From the NCBI GenBank assembly GCA_028564705.1, contig JAPXFQ010000068.1, positions 62,001 through 126,000 on the forward strand: a DNA stretch of 64,000 bases, read 5' to 3'. Shown in pieces: positions 22,532 through 34,967 of the stretch; within the stretch, counting starts at the first letter, position 1, and each line of letters opens with the position of its first letter. This stretch comes from Apricaphanius iberus. Taxonomy: Eukaryota; Chordata; Actinopteri; Cyprinodontiformes; Aphaniidae. The notes under the pieces were generated by a model. It had not been told where the DNA came from, made no database searches, and saw nothing but the letters and a program-made list of their open reading frames with translations. A program made the translations under genes and the position numbers.

Positions 22532-24810
22532 CCTAGCCAACCATGATCCACTAGACTTTAAAGCATCCGGTACCAAAAAGGCTATGAGCTTTGCAAAGCT
22601 TTAGCTTAAAAATTTACCTGCTGTGTATATGTGATGAACTAGTAGCTTTGTGAGTATTGTTTGACAAAGAATGCTGCGTTCACACCGACCCAAACATCAG
22701 CGTCAGTTGCAGTAAGATTACATGTAAAGTCTATGGTCGAGTCCGTCAGAGTCTCTGCGGTGCGTTGTGTGCGTTGGCTCTGTCAACTTTTCAAGCGTTA
22801 CTTGCATTTCAAGCGGCAACGTAGAAAACGCAAGCAACGCAGAAGTTCAGCTAGCTGAACATTTGATGAACTTGTACTGCAACTAATCAGAGTATATCAC
22901 TATAGTGATATACTCTGATTAGTGCCCGACATTGACGTTGTCTAGCCAGTCATGATTGGCTAGTGTTCAAAACATCCGGCAGAGAAAGGCCTGCCCATGT
23001 GATTTGCAAGCTTCATCTGAAAAATGTATATACGTCAAACTACACGCGTTGGGAGCGTTGCTTGAAGCAGACAAAGTTTGTGGTCCGAATGCACCATCAG
23101 TCATTTTCTAATCCTTACATTTACCTGACCATAACCTGACTATTTTCGTAATCCTAGTATTCGGGAACCAGTGCCTAAACCTAACGTGATCTATCTATTT
23201 TACATTTGTACCATCAAATTAGACGTAATTTGAGTCGTGTATCACAGTGGTTAGTCCACTCCTATTAGATATGATGAATCTATCTTTGATAAATGGATAT
23301 GTGCCTCAGGAATTTAAAGTTGCTGTTATTAAACCCTTTATTTAAGAAACCCTCCCTGGATCAAGATGATTTAGCTAACTACAGACATATATCTAACGTT
23401 GCTTTCTTATCCAAAATTCTTGAGAGAATAGTTGCTAATCAAGTATGTGACCATCTAAACAGCAACAACCTGTTTTAAGAAATTCTGTCAGGTTTTAGAG
23501 CTCATCTTAGCACTGAAACAGCAATGGTGAAAGTTACTAATGGTATCCTAATGGCCTCAGATAATGGATTTGTGACTGTTCTTGTCATGTTATACCTCAA
23601 AGCTGCTTTTGACTCAGTCGATCATAGTATTCTCTTAGAAAGGCTTGAACATGTTGTAGGGATCAAGGGAACAGCACTAGGCTGGTTTAAACCAATTCTG
23701 TCTGACAGATTCCAGTTTGTTCAGGTCAATGATAAATCTTTTTCACACTCGAGGGTTACTTGTGGAGGGTTCTGTGCTTGGAACGATTCTCTTTACTATA
23801 TATATGCTTCCAATTGGTAAAATAATTTGACAACATGGGATGAATTTCCACAGTTATGAAGCTGATGATACATATCTATATTTACCTACAAAACCTTATG
23901 TAACCAATCAGTTAGGTAGATTATAAGCATGTCTCGAAGACATAAAAACCTGGATGACTCTGAATTTTCTACTTTTAAATTCAGCCAAGACAGAAGTTGT
24001 TTTCTTTGGACCAGAACCTTTAAAAAGGAAACTGCTAGGGCAATCACTTCATCTGGATGGCATTAATTTGGCCTGTGGTAATAATGTAAAGAACCTCGGT
24101 GCAATTTTGACCAAGACATGACATTTAAATCCCATATTAAACAAGTTTCTAACATTTCTTTCTTTCACCTCCGGAATATTGCTAAAATGAGAAACATCCT
24201 GTCCAGGAGTGATGGAGAGAAAGTAGTCTATGCATTTGTTACTTCAAGGCTGGACTACTGTAATTCCTTATTATCAGGAAGTCCACAAAATGTATGTAAG
24301 TGTGCCAAGAAACCCCCCCCCCACACACACACACACACACCCTTACACCACCAGCAGCAGCCTGCACAGATGGATCCATGTTCTCATTGTGTTCTCATTC
24401 TGACATTAAAAGCCTTCAGTTGATCCAAAATGCTGCAGCAACAGTTCTGATGAATATTAAAAAGAGAGATCACATTTCTCCTGTTTTGGCTTCTCTCCAT
24501 TGGCTCCCTGTTAAATGCAGAATAGAGTTTAGGATCCTCATCCTTACGTATAAAGCCCTTAATAATCAAGCTCCATAGTACATCAGAGATCTGCTTGTTC
24601 CATATGTTCCTAACAGAGCACTTTGCTTCTCAGAACGCAGGTCTACTGGTAGTTCCTATGATTACTAAAAGTAGAATGGGAGGCAAATCTCTTAGTTTTC
24701 TAACTATAAGCGGCTTGTAGTTAGAGTGGTTTAGGTTATCCTGAGCTATTTTTGTAGTTATGCTGCTATAGGTTTAGACTGTTGGAGGACAGACTGACCA
24801 CTTTTCTTCT
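22532..24810 (+). repeat. 2,279-bp tandem duplication, second copy
   Basis: Head-to-tail copy of 20,253-22,531. After 24,810 the sequence continues into the native LINE 3' end instead of restarting, so this copy has the ancestral right flank and the first copy has the ancestral left flank. It includes the 42-bp palindrome again at 22,882-22,923. Confidence 0.9.
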
Positions 24811-25100
24811 CTCTTCTACTTATCTCTTCTACCACTCTCCAGATATATTTTTCTGCTGTTATTGCTATTGTTAACCCAGTTTTGTCTCAGTATGTTTTTC
24901 CCCATAGAAGCTCCAGGAATTGCTGTGGTTGGAGTCTGCATGATCTTCACGTCGATGACTCAACGCAATCTGCTGGAATTCCTTACACAGAAAACGTTTA
25001 ACTGATTGGAATGCTTGTATAATGTATTGAAATTACACTTGTTGTAAAGTGCCCTGAGATGACATTTGTCGTGAATTGGCTCTAAATAAAGCAAATAAAA
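23239..25100 (+). mobile_element. L2-like LINE, copy 2, with complete 3' end
   Basis: The RT pseudogene is the same as in the first duplicate, with the same stop after NSNNLF, the same frameshift, the same EADDT and the same CA insertion. Here it continues into the 3' UTR: GAATTGCTGTGGTTGGAGTC, the GATCTTCACGTCGATGACTC block, and the terminus AAAGTGCCCTGAGATGACAT then AAATAAAGCAAATAAA. The 5' end is truncated at about 23,239. It is not active. Confidence 0.85.
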
Positions 25101-25174
25101 CAAAGTGAATTATACACATGTTTGTGTGTGTCTGTCCTTCTAATGGTGACAGCTTTGCCTAGGGGTGGCTCTGA

Positions 25175-25222
25175 CTTCATTCAATTCAAAATGCTTTATT
25201 GAGCCCAGAGGGAAATTAAGTA
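25175..25222 (-). mobile_element. Rex1-like LINE 3'-terminal scrap, antisense
   Basis: TTCAATTCAAAATGCTTTAT followed by GAGCCCAGAGGGAAATTAAG matches the terminal bases of the Rex1-like copy ending at 60,282. About 48 bp is present. Confidence 0.65.
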
Positions 25223-25940
25223 TGTCATCTGCTATGCTCCTATCCTCTGTTTTATTGCATAGTTTTGTATTGTCTTTTTAATTTTGATTATTATATATCT
25301 TTCTTCTTAAGAATATACACAGAGCTTGCTGTTAGTAATAAATCACCATTCAGTTTGAACAAATAGGCACGTTCACACTCTGGATTTGTGCAGAAAGAAA
25401 ATATCAGACAAATCAATGAGTAATTGCAGTCTCAGTGAAACAATGTAAGTTTCCATCAAGATTAATAATTGCCACCTCATACTCCACTCATTTTCTCCAT
25501 TCCATCTGTTATTCACAGTAATCTTTAAAACTCCTGATATGGGATAATTCCATAGAGATGTAGATAAGGATAAGGATGATTCATTCTCTTTTTGAGTTTT
25601 AACATATTTATTTTATTGGTACAGAGCCAACGGTCTCTCTCTGTATCATAGCGTATCTGCCTAAACTGCCTGCTGCTGTGGCCTCTGTGTGTGTGGATTA
25701 TATCAGAGCTCCAGCTGGACAAAATGTAGTTAACAAAGTTAACTTAAGTTCAGGAGCAAGGCCACGTTTCAAACTTGCTTCGTTCGTCCTGATCAGCCCT
25801 AAACATGTCGCACCTGGCATCACCGGCCTCCCTTGTGCTTCTAATCACGCTGCGATACACATATAAACCCTGCCTACCTCTCATTTTTCTTCTGTCTTGT
25901 TCGTTTTTGCCCCTCCCTTCCCATCCCTATGGGTCGCGTG
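25223..25940. other. unassigned sequence
   Basis: Nothing recognised except pyrimidine-rich sequence just before the minisatellite. Confidence 0.35.
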
Positions 25941-26098
25941 GTCCTGCCGACCCGCCTCCTCTTCTCAGGGTCCTGCCGACCCGCCTCTCCTTCCCAGGGT
26001 CCTGCTGACCCGCCTCTCCTTCCCTGGGTCCTGCCGACCCGCCTCCACTTTGCTGGGTCCCGCCGACCCGCCTCCACTCCAGGTCCTGCAGACCCGCC
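25941..26098. repeat. 29-bp minisatellite, about six copies
   Basis: Units starting GTCCTGCCGACCCGCCTC begin at 25,941, 25,970, 25,999, 26,028, 26,057 and 26,083, giving a spacing of 29 bp four times and then 26. The C-rich strand is on plus. Open frames run through it on both strands because the repeat lacks stops. There is no sign of a real protein, and 29 is not a multiple of three. Confidence 0.9.
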
Positions 26099-26322
26099 CC
26101 TTTCAATCCCCCCCTCCCTTTCTTTGTCACAGTATCCATTGTACGCAGCATCCCTGTTCTGTGATCTCGTTCATTCCTGTACCACCTTTTCTAACATTTC
26201 TTTATTCTAGGTTCCGTCTGGGGGGTTCTGAGCAGGCTCAGAAAGGCTATTTTCCTGACGACTGCGCCCCCACACTGAGTCTTCATCCGGGTCTCCAACG
26301 GTATCTCTCTTGTTAGATTGTT

Positions 26323-27092
26323 GGAAGCAGTTGCTGTTGGAGGGGGTTTTGGTTTCATTCTTTATTCATGGGTGTGTTTTTGGGCAAAATTATAAGTGAG
26401 CCAACTCCCTTGGATGAGAAGCAACCCCACACATGAATGGTCTCAGGATGCTGAGGCTTAATCTGAGAATATGACTTTGCCCCAGTCCTCAGCAGTCCAT
26501 TCACCATACTTTCTGTAGAAGATCAATCTGTCCCTGATGTTTTTTTTTTGGAGAGAAGTGGCTTCTTTGCTGCCCTTCTTGACACTAGGCCATCTTCCAA
26601 AAATTTTCGCCTCACTGTGTGTGCAGATGCGCTCACACCTGTCTGTTGCCATTCCAGAGCAAGCCCTGCACTGCTGGGACTCCGGTCCCACAGCTGAATC
26701 CTCTTTAGGAGACAATCCTGGAACTTTTTGGACTTTCTTGGATGCCCTGAAGCCTTCTTAACAAGAATTAAACCTCTTTCTTTCAAGTTCTTGATAATCC
26801 TATAAATTGTTGATTTAGGTGCAATATTAATAGCCACAATATCATTGCCTGTGAAGCCATTTGAATGCAAAGCAATGATGGCTGCACGCTTTTTTTTGCA
26901 GGTCACCGTGGTTAACAATGGAAGAACAATGATTTCTAGCATCACCCTCTTTTTAACGTCAAGTCTGCCATTCTAACCCAATCAGCCTGACATAATGAAA
27001 CAACTCAAGCAAAGATCTGAAAGCAGTTTAGCAGCAAATTTTGTCAAAACCAATATTTGTATCATTCTCAAAACTTTTGGCCACAATTGTAT
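26323..27092 (-). pseudogene. Tc1/mariner transposase remnant with 5' terminal repeat
   Basis: The element begins at about 27,092 with CAATTGTGGCCAAAAGTTTT, a known fish Tc1 terminus. Its transposase reads IALHSNGFTGNDIVAINIAP and KSTIYRIIKNLKERGLILVK (paired helix-turn-helix), then KKASGHPRKS (GRPR-like hinge), then LVSRRAAKKPLL and EWTAEDWGKVIFSD, containing the first catalytic Asp. A deletion at about 26,461-26,470 joins this directly to HPETIHVWGCFSSKGVGSL, and a frame change follows. Sequence stops at LLPTI (about 26,323), so the second Asp, the Glu and the right terminal repeat are missing. It cannot be active. Confidence 0.85.
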
Positions 27093-27891
27093 ACTTGGGA
27101 AGAGTAATCAAGGAAAAAGAGAACACCTGGGAGCTGGAAGGAAGACACAGGGAGGACAACAGGTGAAACCAACTAGGGATAATTAACAAAGACAGACAGG
27201 GAAGAAACAAACGGGGAGGAGAGAATGACGCAGACGGATCATAACAACACTAAAATTCCTTGCTAGAACGTTTGCTTAAAATTGTCAGATTTGAACTTTG
27301 CAGCTGTTTGTTTCTGCCTTGACATTATGGAAACCTTGACATGCCTTAAACATTCAAGGTCCAGTACTTTGGGACCCTTCCTCACACAACTGGACAACAT
27401 ACAGTAGCTCAATTTAACACCGTTATTCTATGTGTGTTTGTGGTCTGTCCATTTGATATTGAATAGTGCAAGACTACGTCTATTTACCTTTAGTTTTCAC
27501 AGGTACCAAGATTTCATGTTTGACACATCCAAGGCATTTATTAAACTATTGGATAGCACATTAAAATGGAAAGGTTGTACAATTTAAACATGTTTTCTTT
27601 TTAATCTTCAGAACATGAACACCAATTTGGTTTTCAGTTTACACTCACATTGTTAATGAATTTTTAAGGTTTTGAGTTTTAAGATCTAAAATTAATAACT
27701 CACATTAAAATTTTCACCATCTCAGTGATGTAGCACGCTATGAATTGGCTGTGGTTTGCTTGCACAAAATTGACCAAAGCAATCAATGGTCCAAGGACAA
27801 GAACTGCTGCGAATCAAATATATTTTGAGCCTTTAAGCATTTTTTCACCCCACAATGTTCATTACATATTTAACATCTGCACACTGGGAAT
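27093..27891. other. unassigned sequence
   Basis: Nothing recognisable. Confidence 0.35.
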
Positions 27892-28090
27892 TACAGTGCC
27901 TTGCAAATGTCTTCACCCAACTCTCAAGTATTTTGTAGCCTGTAAAATGTTTTCTACCAGGATTACCCTGGATTGAATTTGTTCTATCTTCCCATCTATT
28001 CTGACCAACCTTGGTAGGTGAAACTCTGACAATTTCTAAATCTGACCAGATTTTTTTTTCTCTATCAACTTTGAAAGTCGTGTGCAACTT
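27892..28090 (+). mobile_element. Tc1/mariner-like terminal fragment
   Basis: It starts TACAGTGCCTTGCAAATGTC then TTCACCC, a Tc1-type terminus after a TA. A segment with ATCTTCCCATCTATTCTGAC fits the adjacent arm. No transposase or opposite terminus was found. Confidence 0.5.
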
Positions 28091-28806
28091 AAAAAAATAC
28101 AGATTAAAATATCTACATTTTCTTTTATATTCCCTGTGGGTTTTCTTCTTGCTGTCTCATTTTTCAATGATGTGTTTTTCCATTTTACTTCTCATTCAAA
28201 CTATTTTTTTTTTCCTTTTGCTAAATCTAACTCCCATGTAGAACAATTTTTAAATCGATTGTCTTTATATTTATTCAGAGCAGTTTCAATGTTCCTTTTC
28301 AAAAATAAATCCATGTTTTAATTAAGTCACTGCAGTGTACAATCTCCTCTCACCTGCAGCCTGTTCTCTAATCTGCCACCTGTTTCTAGAAAACAACCTT
28401 CTCTTTGTCACTCACTTTTGGATTCTTATGTTTGCCTCTGTGTGCTCTCTGTGTTCTGGCTCAGTTGTAAATTTAGTTATTTAGTTATTAAATTCCCTAC
28501 CAAGCTCTTGTGGCCGTGGTTCAATATCACAAAACATGAAATCAAGTAAAATTTTAAAAGTTCAGTCTTGTAAAAATAATTCTTAAAGTAATTTTTCCAC
28601 CTCACCTCCTCCTTAGGTAACATTTTGGTGAGATGCAGATGGATAAAAACAGAATTTAGCTCTTTTTTTCAAACTTCAGTTAATGAACAAGAGCCTGACA
28701 TCAGCTGGTTTTATTTATCGTAACTACACTAAACATTGACTTATACACATAACATTAGTTTTGGACCACAACTTAATTCCAAAAAATGTTTTACAAAAAC
28801 GTGATG
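28091..28806. other. unassigned sequence
   Basis: AT-rich, with poly-T runs. Nothing was recognised. Confidence 0.35.
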
Positions 28807-29199
28807 CTATCTATTAGGGATGTCTATTGGCAAGAATCTGGCGATACGATATGTATGATGATACCAAGGGGACGATACGATATATTACAATATATTACGA
28901 TACCATGAGTAAGACTACACCTTTTTTTATTTTTACAATTGAATTTCACTGTATAAAAAATATGTCAACATTCTTAACACTCAAACCTGTTTTTATTACT
29001 AGAGCTAGTTGATCCACTGAAACAAAGAAGGTAAAAAAAAAGCCACTAACTACCAGTCATACTTTTAATTTTATAACAAAAATTCTTAAAAAATAAAAGT
29101 CTATTATTTACTTTTTAATATCAATACAATATCATGACATAAAATATTGCGATACACTGTATTGGCATATCAATACTTTCTTACATCCCTACTATCTAT
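28807..29199. mobile_element. hAT MITE with 8-bp target-site duplication
   Basis: Direct repeats CTATCTAT at 28,807-28,814 and 29,192-29,199 bracket 28,815-29,191 (377 bp). The ends are inverted: TAGGGATGTCTATTGG on the left and TTACATCCCTA on the right. Sub-terminal ATACGATA-type motifs are also shared in inverted form. It is too short for a transposase. Confidence 0.85.
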
Positions 29200-29826
29200 G
29201 CATTAAACATGACTTTATTCTTTACAATGTTCACCAAACTACACGCTTCATTTACTAGCCAAAAAAGCTTTTAGTTGGTAGCTGTTTGGAGTCTTGGGTG
29301 TTTGTGGGTTTCGTTTGTCTTTCTGCTGACTGGTTGTTTCTCCACTTTTCTGGAAATTTCCACCAGAGGTCCAGGATGAGCTAAGGAACTGTCCATCAGG
29401 GGGCAGGTGGGGGAGCACCTTTCTGCAGCTACACAGGTATGGCTGATTGAGCTCATCACCAGCTGAGGATATATGAAGCTGACTGGCAGATCTTCAGTCC
29501 CTGAGTGTTGTGAAGCTGTATAGTAAAACCTCAAGTTGTCTGTGCTACCGCTTGTGTTACTGCTTTCTGTTCCTCTTAAAGTGCTCCGTGTTGCAAGAAC
29601 TAATTGTGATGTTTTCTACAGTTTCTCTGGAAAACTTTGCTCTTCAACCCATGTCTGACTGCCTTAAAGTCAGAGTTCTTCCCTGTTCTTTCTCTGTGCT
29701 CTGCGTGCCTGCCCTCTGTGCTAACTCCTCACTCCCGGATTTCATCTTCTCCTTGACTCAGCAGGAAGCCCACACAGCCATCCTCCTTCATCTATCATTT
29801 CATCTCATCTCTGTTTTCCTTTAGAG

Positions 29827-29945
29827 CAGGGATCCCCAATTCCAGGCCTCGAGGGCCAATGTCCTGCAGGTTTTAGTTCTTTCCCTGGTTCAACACACCA
29901 TAATAAAATGATAATCTTCATCATCTAATGGGGTTAAAAATGAGA
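29827..29945 (+). mobile_element. hAT-like terminal fragment
   Basis: CAGGGATCCCCAATTCCAGG and then CCTCGAGGGCCAATGTCCTG resembles the start of a common vertebrate and fish hAT family. Only one end is seen. A related GTCCTGCAGGTTTTAG-type piece is at about 38,350. Confidence 0.5.
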
Positions 29946-31751
29946 AAATGCTGATGTTTTAGTTTTCCTTCTGCTCAAGCGTTGTGTGGGTAACTGGTCT
30001 GTATCTGTGCGATTTCCGAGGCAAAACTGGAGCTATAGAGAAAAAAATGTTTTTATGGTTTATGGCAATGACTGACTGGAGGGGACTTTAACTAATATAT
30101 GTGGAATTGTTTGTCATGTGGACGTCTGTGTTATGTGTTGTGTGTCTTAAATGTGAATTTTTACTGAATTGTTTACCATAGGGCTAGAATAACAGATGAA
30201 TCATGTTATTTTGATGTGTTGTAATACTACATATACTAACTTAAAAGTGAGGTTTCTTTTAAGGAAAAGGTGATTGTATGACACTTGGTTGAACCATCAG
30301 CCGGCCTGAGGTAGCAGAGAACCTGTTGGTCTGGTTTTCATAGGCTACAATGAGAAGAAATTAGCCTGTAAAGATGCACTCTAAAGGATTAGAGAAATAC
30401 AAACAATTTTACAATAACAAGCGTACCAGAAACTTATGAACTCTACCTAAGATATTTAACAATGAAAGAGGAACTGGTATTGAATGGCTTAATGTGGTTT
30501 CACACATTTAGCCTTGCTTGGGGGGATGAGACATAACCATATTAATCTGAGATGATTTCAAAGGTGATTTTGTCAAGTGTCATGTTTGCCATGACATTTT
30601 GAAAAGGGGGAGAATATTCAATGAGCTTCAGAATATTTTATATTTAAGGAAGTGTTTATTTACAAAATAGGGGCTTATGAATCTAAGGGATAAATACAAT
30701 ATTCAAACAAATTAATAGCGCACCTTGAACAATCATAGTGCTTTGCTGAAGACAAAACAAACGATAAATTCATAAAACACTTTCTAATCTAGTTTCGATC
30801 TGAGTTGAATCCTTTCATAGTCTTGCATACTCCTCTCCCCCAGTAAAATTCTATTACACTATTATCTCTTCTTTAAAGGTGTGATTATATTCAGATTTGA
30901 CCAAAATCCTCAGTTAAACCCAAAATTTCAATTATCCAATTATCTCCCAATAGCAATCCAATAAAAATTTATCATTAAAAATTTCCACACGTGATCTCTG
31001 AAAATATCTGGGGTATAACTATAAATATCCAAATAATGTTAGTGTTTAAGAAATCTTTCCTGTTTCTTTTCATTTTTTTTTTATTCAACAATGGCTAATT
31101 TATAGCTACCCATCTATGAAACATCAGATAAAGGTTCCAGAGCATTTTGTGTCCATGTTGTGCCCCTCTTTTTTTGAAGAAATGTCTTCTGTCTGTTGCA
31201 GACATATTTTAGGCATTGCTGTTTTTTTGTCCTCTACTTATTCATTTCTTTGAATATTTTTGAAGGCACATTGCCGACATGTGGAGTTATTCCAAGTTTT
31301 TGGCTCTTAGCTCTCAGGGAGTCTAAAAGCTAAAAACTGAAACCTTGGCAACCACTTTATTTTACTCAAGAAACCATGGTGATTGATTTTGTAAAGATAC
31401 ATTCACTCTAATGCCCTTAATGGAGGTTGTAATTGATGAATGGAGGTTGTAATTGATTACCGTAGAATCCAGCTCAGTATATCATAAGAACTGTAAAGCA
31501 TCTAAGCAAATTTTGGCTATATTAAACTATTTAAAGGTTACATTAGTGAGGAGCAAAATTTATACAAAGAAAAGATAACCAGGATAATCTTGTGAATTTT
31601 TTTTCTATTTTTTTTTGTTGAAATCAGAAGAGATTGGAAACTAATGCAGGTGCCTATCTGGTCTGTCAAGAAGAAACAAAGTATGAGGTGAAAGGCAGAG
31701 CTCTTTTTTTTTTAACCAATTCATCCATGTCTCAGCCCAGACTGATTGTTA
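29946..31751. other. unassigned AT-rich sequence
   Basis: No gene, RNA or recognisable repeat. A short direct repeat, AATGGAGGTTGTAATTGAT, occurs twice at about 31,419 and 31,439. Confidence 0.4.
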
Positions 31752-31815
31752 GTAAGTACAATTTTATTTATAGAGCACATTTTGAGATATGAGAATCACA
31801 TAGTGCTTCACAAAA
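31752..31815 (-). mobile_element. LINE 3'-tail scrap, antisense
   Basis: TTTTATTTATAGAGCACATT and CATAGTGCTTCACAAAAACT match the shared 3'-terminal motif of the L2-like families. Confidence 0.45.
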
Positions 31816-32512
31816 ACTGAAATGCATAAAAAAGCACAGCAGAAAATTAGGAAAGGCCATATTAAAAAAGAACAGTATTTCTGTATTTAGCTGGTGTCTA
31901 TAGAACTCCATATAGAGAATCCCTGAATTTTGAGGAACAGCTTTTGCAGTGACCTGTTCCCTGATCACTCAGTGGATGTAGGCATAAAATAAAAAACAAT
32001 GCTGAAGGAGGAAGAGCTTTAAAGAAAATTGTCCCTTCACATCCTAAAGTTATGGCTATAAATCTGCTCCTGAGTTTACTCAGCTGGTTTAATTACTATC
32101 TGAGCTCCATAATGCCATTATTCTACCCTGTCACTTTATAGAATATAACAAAAAGTAGATAGTTCTGTTTTTATGGCCTTTTAATAATGCATGGAGGTGA
32201 ATAAATTACTTGTCTCCCTCTGTTTAGTATCTAAAAGCACCAAACTTTCATGTACCCTTAGACAATGAATGCTACCAAAGGCTTTATGCACTATGATACC
32301 ATGGTTGGATTGAATGTCTGTTTTTGAAGTGTTACAAGATGTGTTTTCTCCCTAAGATTCATTTATTTGCAAAAGGTAACTTGTATTGATTGTCTTTTAT
32401 GATGGAAATTTTTTTTCCAGTAGAATGAGGCAGTGGATAATTTTCATTTGAATTGGACTGAATCAGTCTCTCCAGCTCTCCATAAGTTCATCAAGTCTAG
32501 TTCATCTATTCA

Positions 32513-32592
32513 CCCATCTTTTATTGGTCCCTATCTCCAGCAGTCATTGGGTGGATAAGAGGCAGGGTACACCCTGGATGGGTCACCAATGT
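32513..32592 (-). mobile_element. SINE tail fragment, antisense
   Basis: CACCCATCTTTTATTGG, then CCAGCAGTCATTGGGTGGAT, then AGGCAGGGTACACCCTGGAT corresponds to the tail half of the SINE present in full at 54,077-54,445. Confidence 0.6.
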
Positions 32593-34554
32593 CTATTTAA
32601 TCAAATATGTTTAATATTTTACTCTTTTTTCCTACTGAGCGATCACATTGTCTCTTTTGTTCAGGTAACCAGCAAAGCTGCCAGTGATTTTGATAATTTA
32701 AAAATTACTATTTTTTTCATATATGCTCCAGTAACCCAAAAATACTTAAACTACTGACAAGTAAGTATGTTGCTACAGTGCAGTTTTTCTGCTGGGAAAC
32801 TTATTCTTCTAACATTCATCTATAGCCAGGGTTTCAAACCTGGCATCTGTTCTTCTTCAATTTGGGTGCCAGATATCACAGATGGCATGCAAAGCTTAGA
32901 CTGCACTGAGGTTATGAAGTTGTCAAAATATATTTGCATACACATTTACAGGATTATCAGAACATTTTTAAAGATATAGTAAGTGAACCACTGCAGTTGA
33001 AGAAAGACGTTTTCACAATACTAAAGAAACTCTGGACATCTAACATTTCATGAACGTGTTGCAGCAAAAATAAATAAATAAAAAAGGAATACAACAACCA
33101 ACCCGGGGTCTTGGGCTTAAACTCCCTAGAGCAGAATAGTCAATCATTTGCTGGAAGAAGTGCTGAATTAATAATTTTCCAGTGGCTCTGTCTTGCATCT
33201 AAAAGCAAGAAACTTTGAATGCTGTTAAATGTAACCTTCTGAACCTACAGAAGATGAAAAAACCTACACAATCCTGTTAAAATAGCATGTTTTTGTGATA
33301 TAGCATCTATCTATCTATCTCCACTTATATTTTGTGCTACCTACATTTGACAAGAAAAAATGTCTCATAGGACACATAAGCCAAAGCAGAACAAAATAAA
33401 ACATATCAAAACAAAAAATTAAGAGTTTTAAGAATTAACTGAATACAGAATAACAACTGCTAACTAAGACAAACTCCCGCAATGCTTCAAAATACACCTT
33501 AGAGCGTCAGAATAACCACACTACTCAGAACTGGAGCAGAAATTACATCAATCTAAATTATGATTTTTAGTGTTGTAGTTGTTTATTACAACTGATCATT
33601 CCCCTGTGTGGTAAATTCCATGTAGAAAGACCTCTCAGTCCTTCAAGGGCAAGGTGCCATTTTGTTAGGACTCCAAGCTCTCAGACATTTCTACTGATTT
33701 TCTCCTCATTGGACAGAACATAACACTTCACCTTATGAACTGAATTGGATGCTGGACTTTGCTATTCCTACTTTTGTCATGTTTGACCATTGCGTTATGT
33801 ATTGAAGTTCCATTTCAGTGTTCCACATTTAACAATGTTACTTTTCAGCAACTTTTGACTATATTCACAGCTGTCTTGTATTAAATTATTTTCTTTCATG
33901 TTTACATAAATACAGTATATTCCTCTATTGCGGACACTGCAATGGATAAAACTGCTTTGATCAACAAACCTTTTATGAACTGGACAATTTGTAAAAAAAA
34001 AAAAAAAGTAAATTTTTGAAAATTGGATAAGCTTTTTAAATAATCATATTTTAAATCCGATACAGCTAAGCCCAAATTTATTTAAATGCCTGGTAGCTTT
34101 TGGAGTAAAGCAGTCTTTTTAAACTAAGCAGGTCTTATAAGAAGTAACAACATTTTCGAGTAGATATGTAATCCGAATGGAAGCTAAAAGGAGCTAATGA
34201 TTAGGGGGATTGGAAAGAGGCCATCCAATCTTGACTTGGACCTCAGTACCAAAGATAAATCATGAAATGTGTAAAAAAAAAAATCACACAAAAAAAGTTT
34301 CAAATTCACTCCTGCCAACAATTGGAAATATTTACGGATATTGTCTGTACAAAATCAAATGGCTAGGAGACTCAAACCTAGAGTGGTTGACTTTATCTGA
34401 TGTCCCATTTTTCCTGATGTCACTCTATATGTAGAGTTTGATTGCTGTAATGGCAATAAATATTTTTTCATTGAGTTTTGATAAGGATATAAACCCTTTT
34501 TTGCCATCCTTTATTTGAAGATCTATGTACTGTATGTATGACTGAACCGAAATT
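32593..34554. other. unassigned sequence
   Basis: AT-rich, with a short (ATCT)n at about 33,302-33,320. Nothing else was recognised. Confidence 0.4.
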
Positions 34555-34612
34555 ACTTTCTTTAAAAGTGCCTTGAGATGACATTATGAAAGAACTATAA
34601 ACTGAATTGAAA
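34555..34612 (+). mobile_element. L2-like LINE 3'-terminal scrap
   Basis: AAAAGTGCCTTGAGATGACA and then ACTATAAACTGAATTGAAAA is the terminal signature of the L2-like family. Confidence 0.6.
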
Positions 34613-34967
34613 AAAAATATATAGCAAAAACTGATTTTTCCCACCAAATATGTTAATCACTTTACATAGTTTTACAATAATTTGAGAGATGCAAATCTCA
34701 TTCCCTATCAGATCAAAATTTATTGGTTGAATGAAAATAATTGAATAGTTTTGGGTAAAGAGAGGAAGTAAAGTGTCCAATTTCCTTAATTTTATTTTCC
34801 TAATTAATTGTACTGTATCTAATAAGATTAAGTCACTCATACATGCAGTATAAAGCAATTTCAAGCAGATTTTAACAATGTAATTTTTAAAGATAACTCT
34901 TCATGACAGCCTTTTTCACACAATTTTACTTTGTTGTGGATTTTTTTGAAATATATATGGTCTTTGA

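Noticed and set aside
25874..26316. Pro/Arg-rich frames on both strands across the 29-bp repeat
   Set aside because: They are a product of the minisatellite. The 29-bp unit shifts frame at every copy, so the apparent peptide repeats are not a conserved protein repeat.
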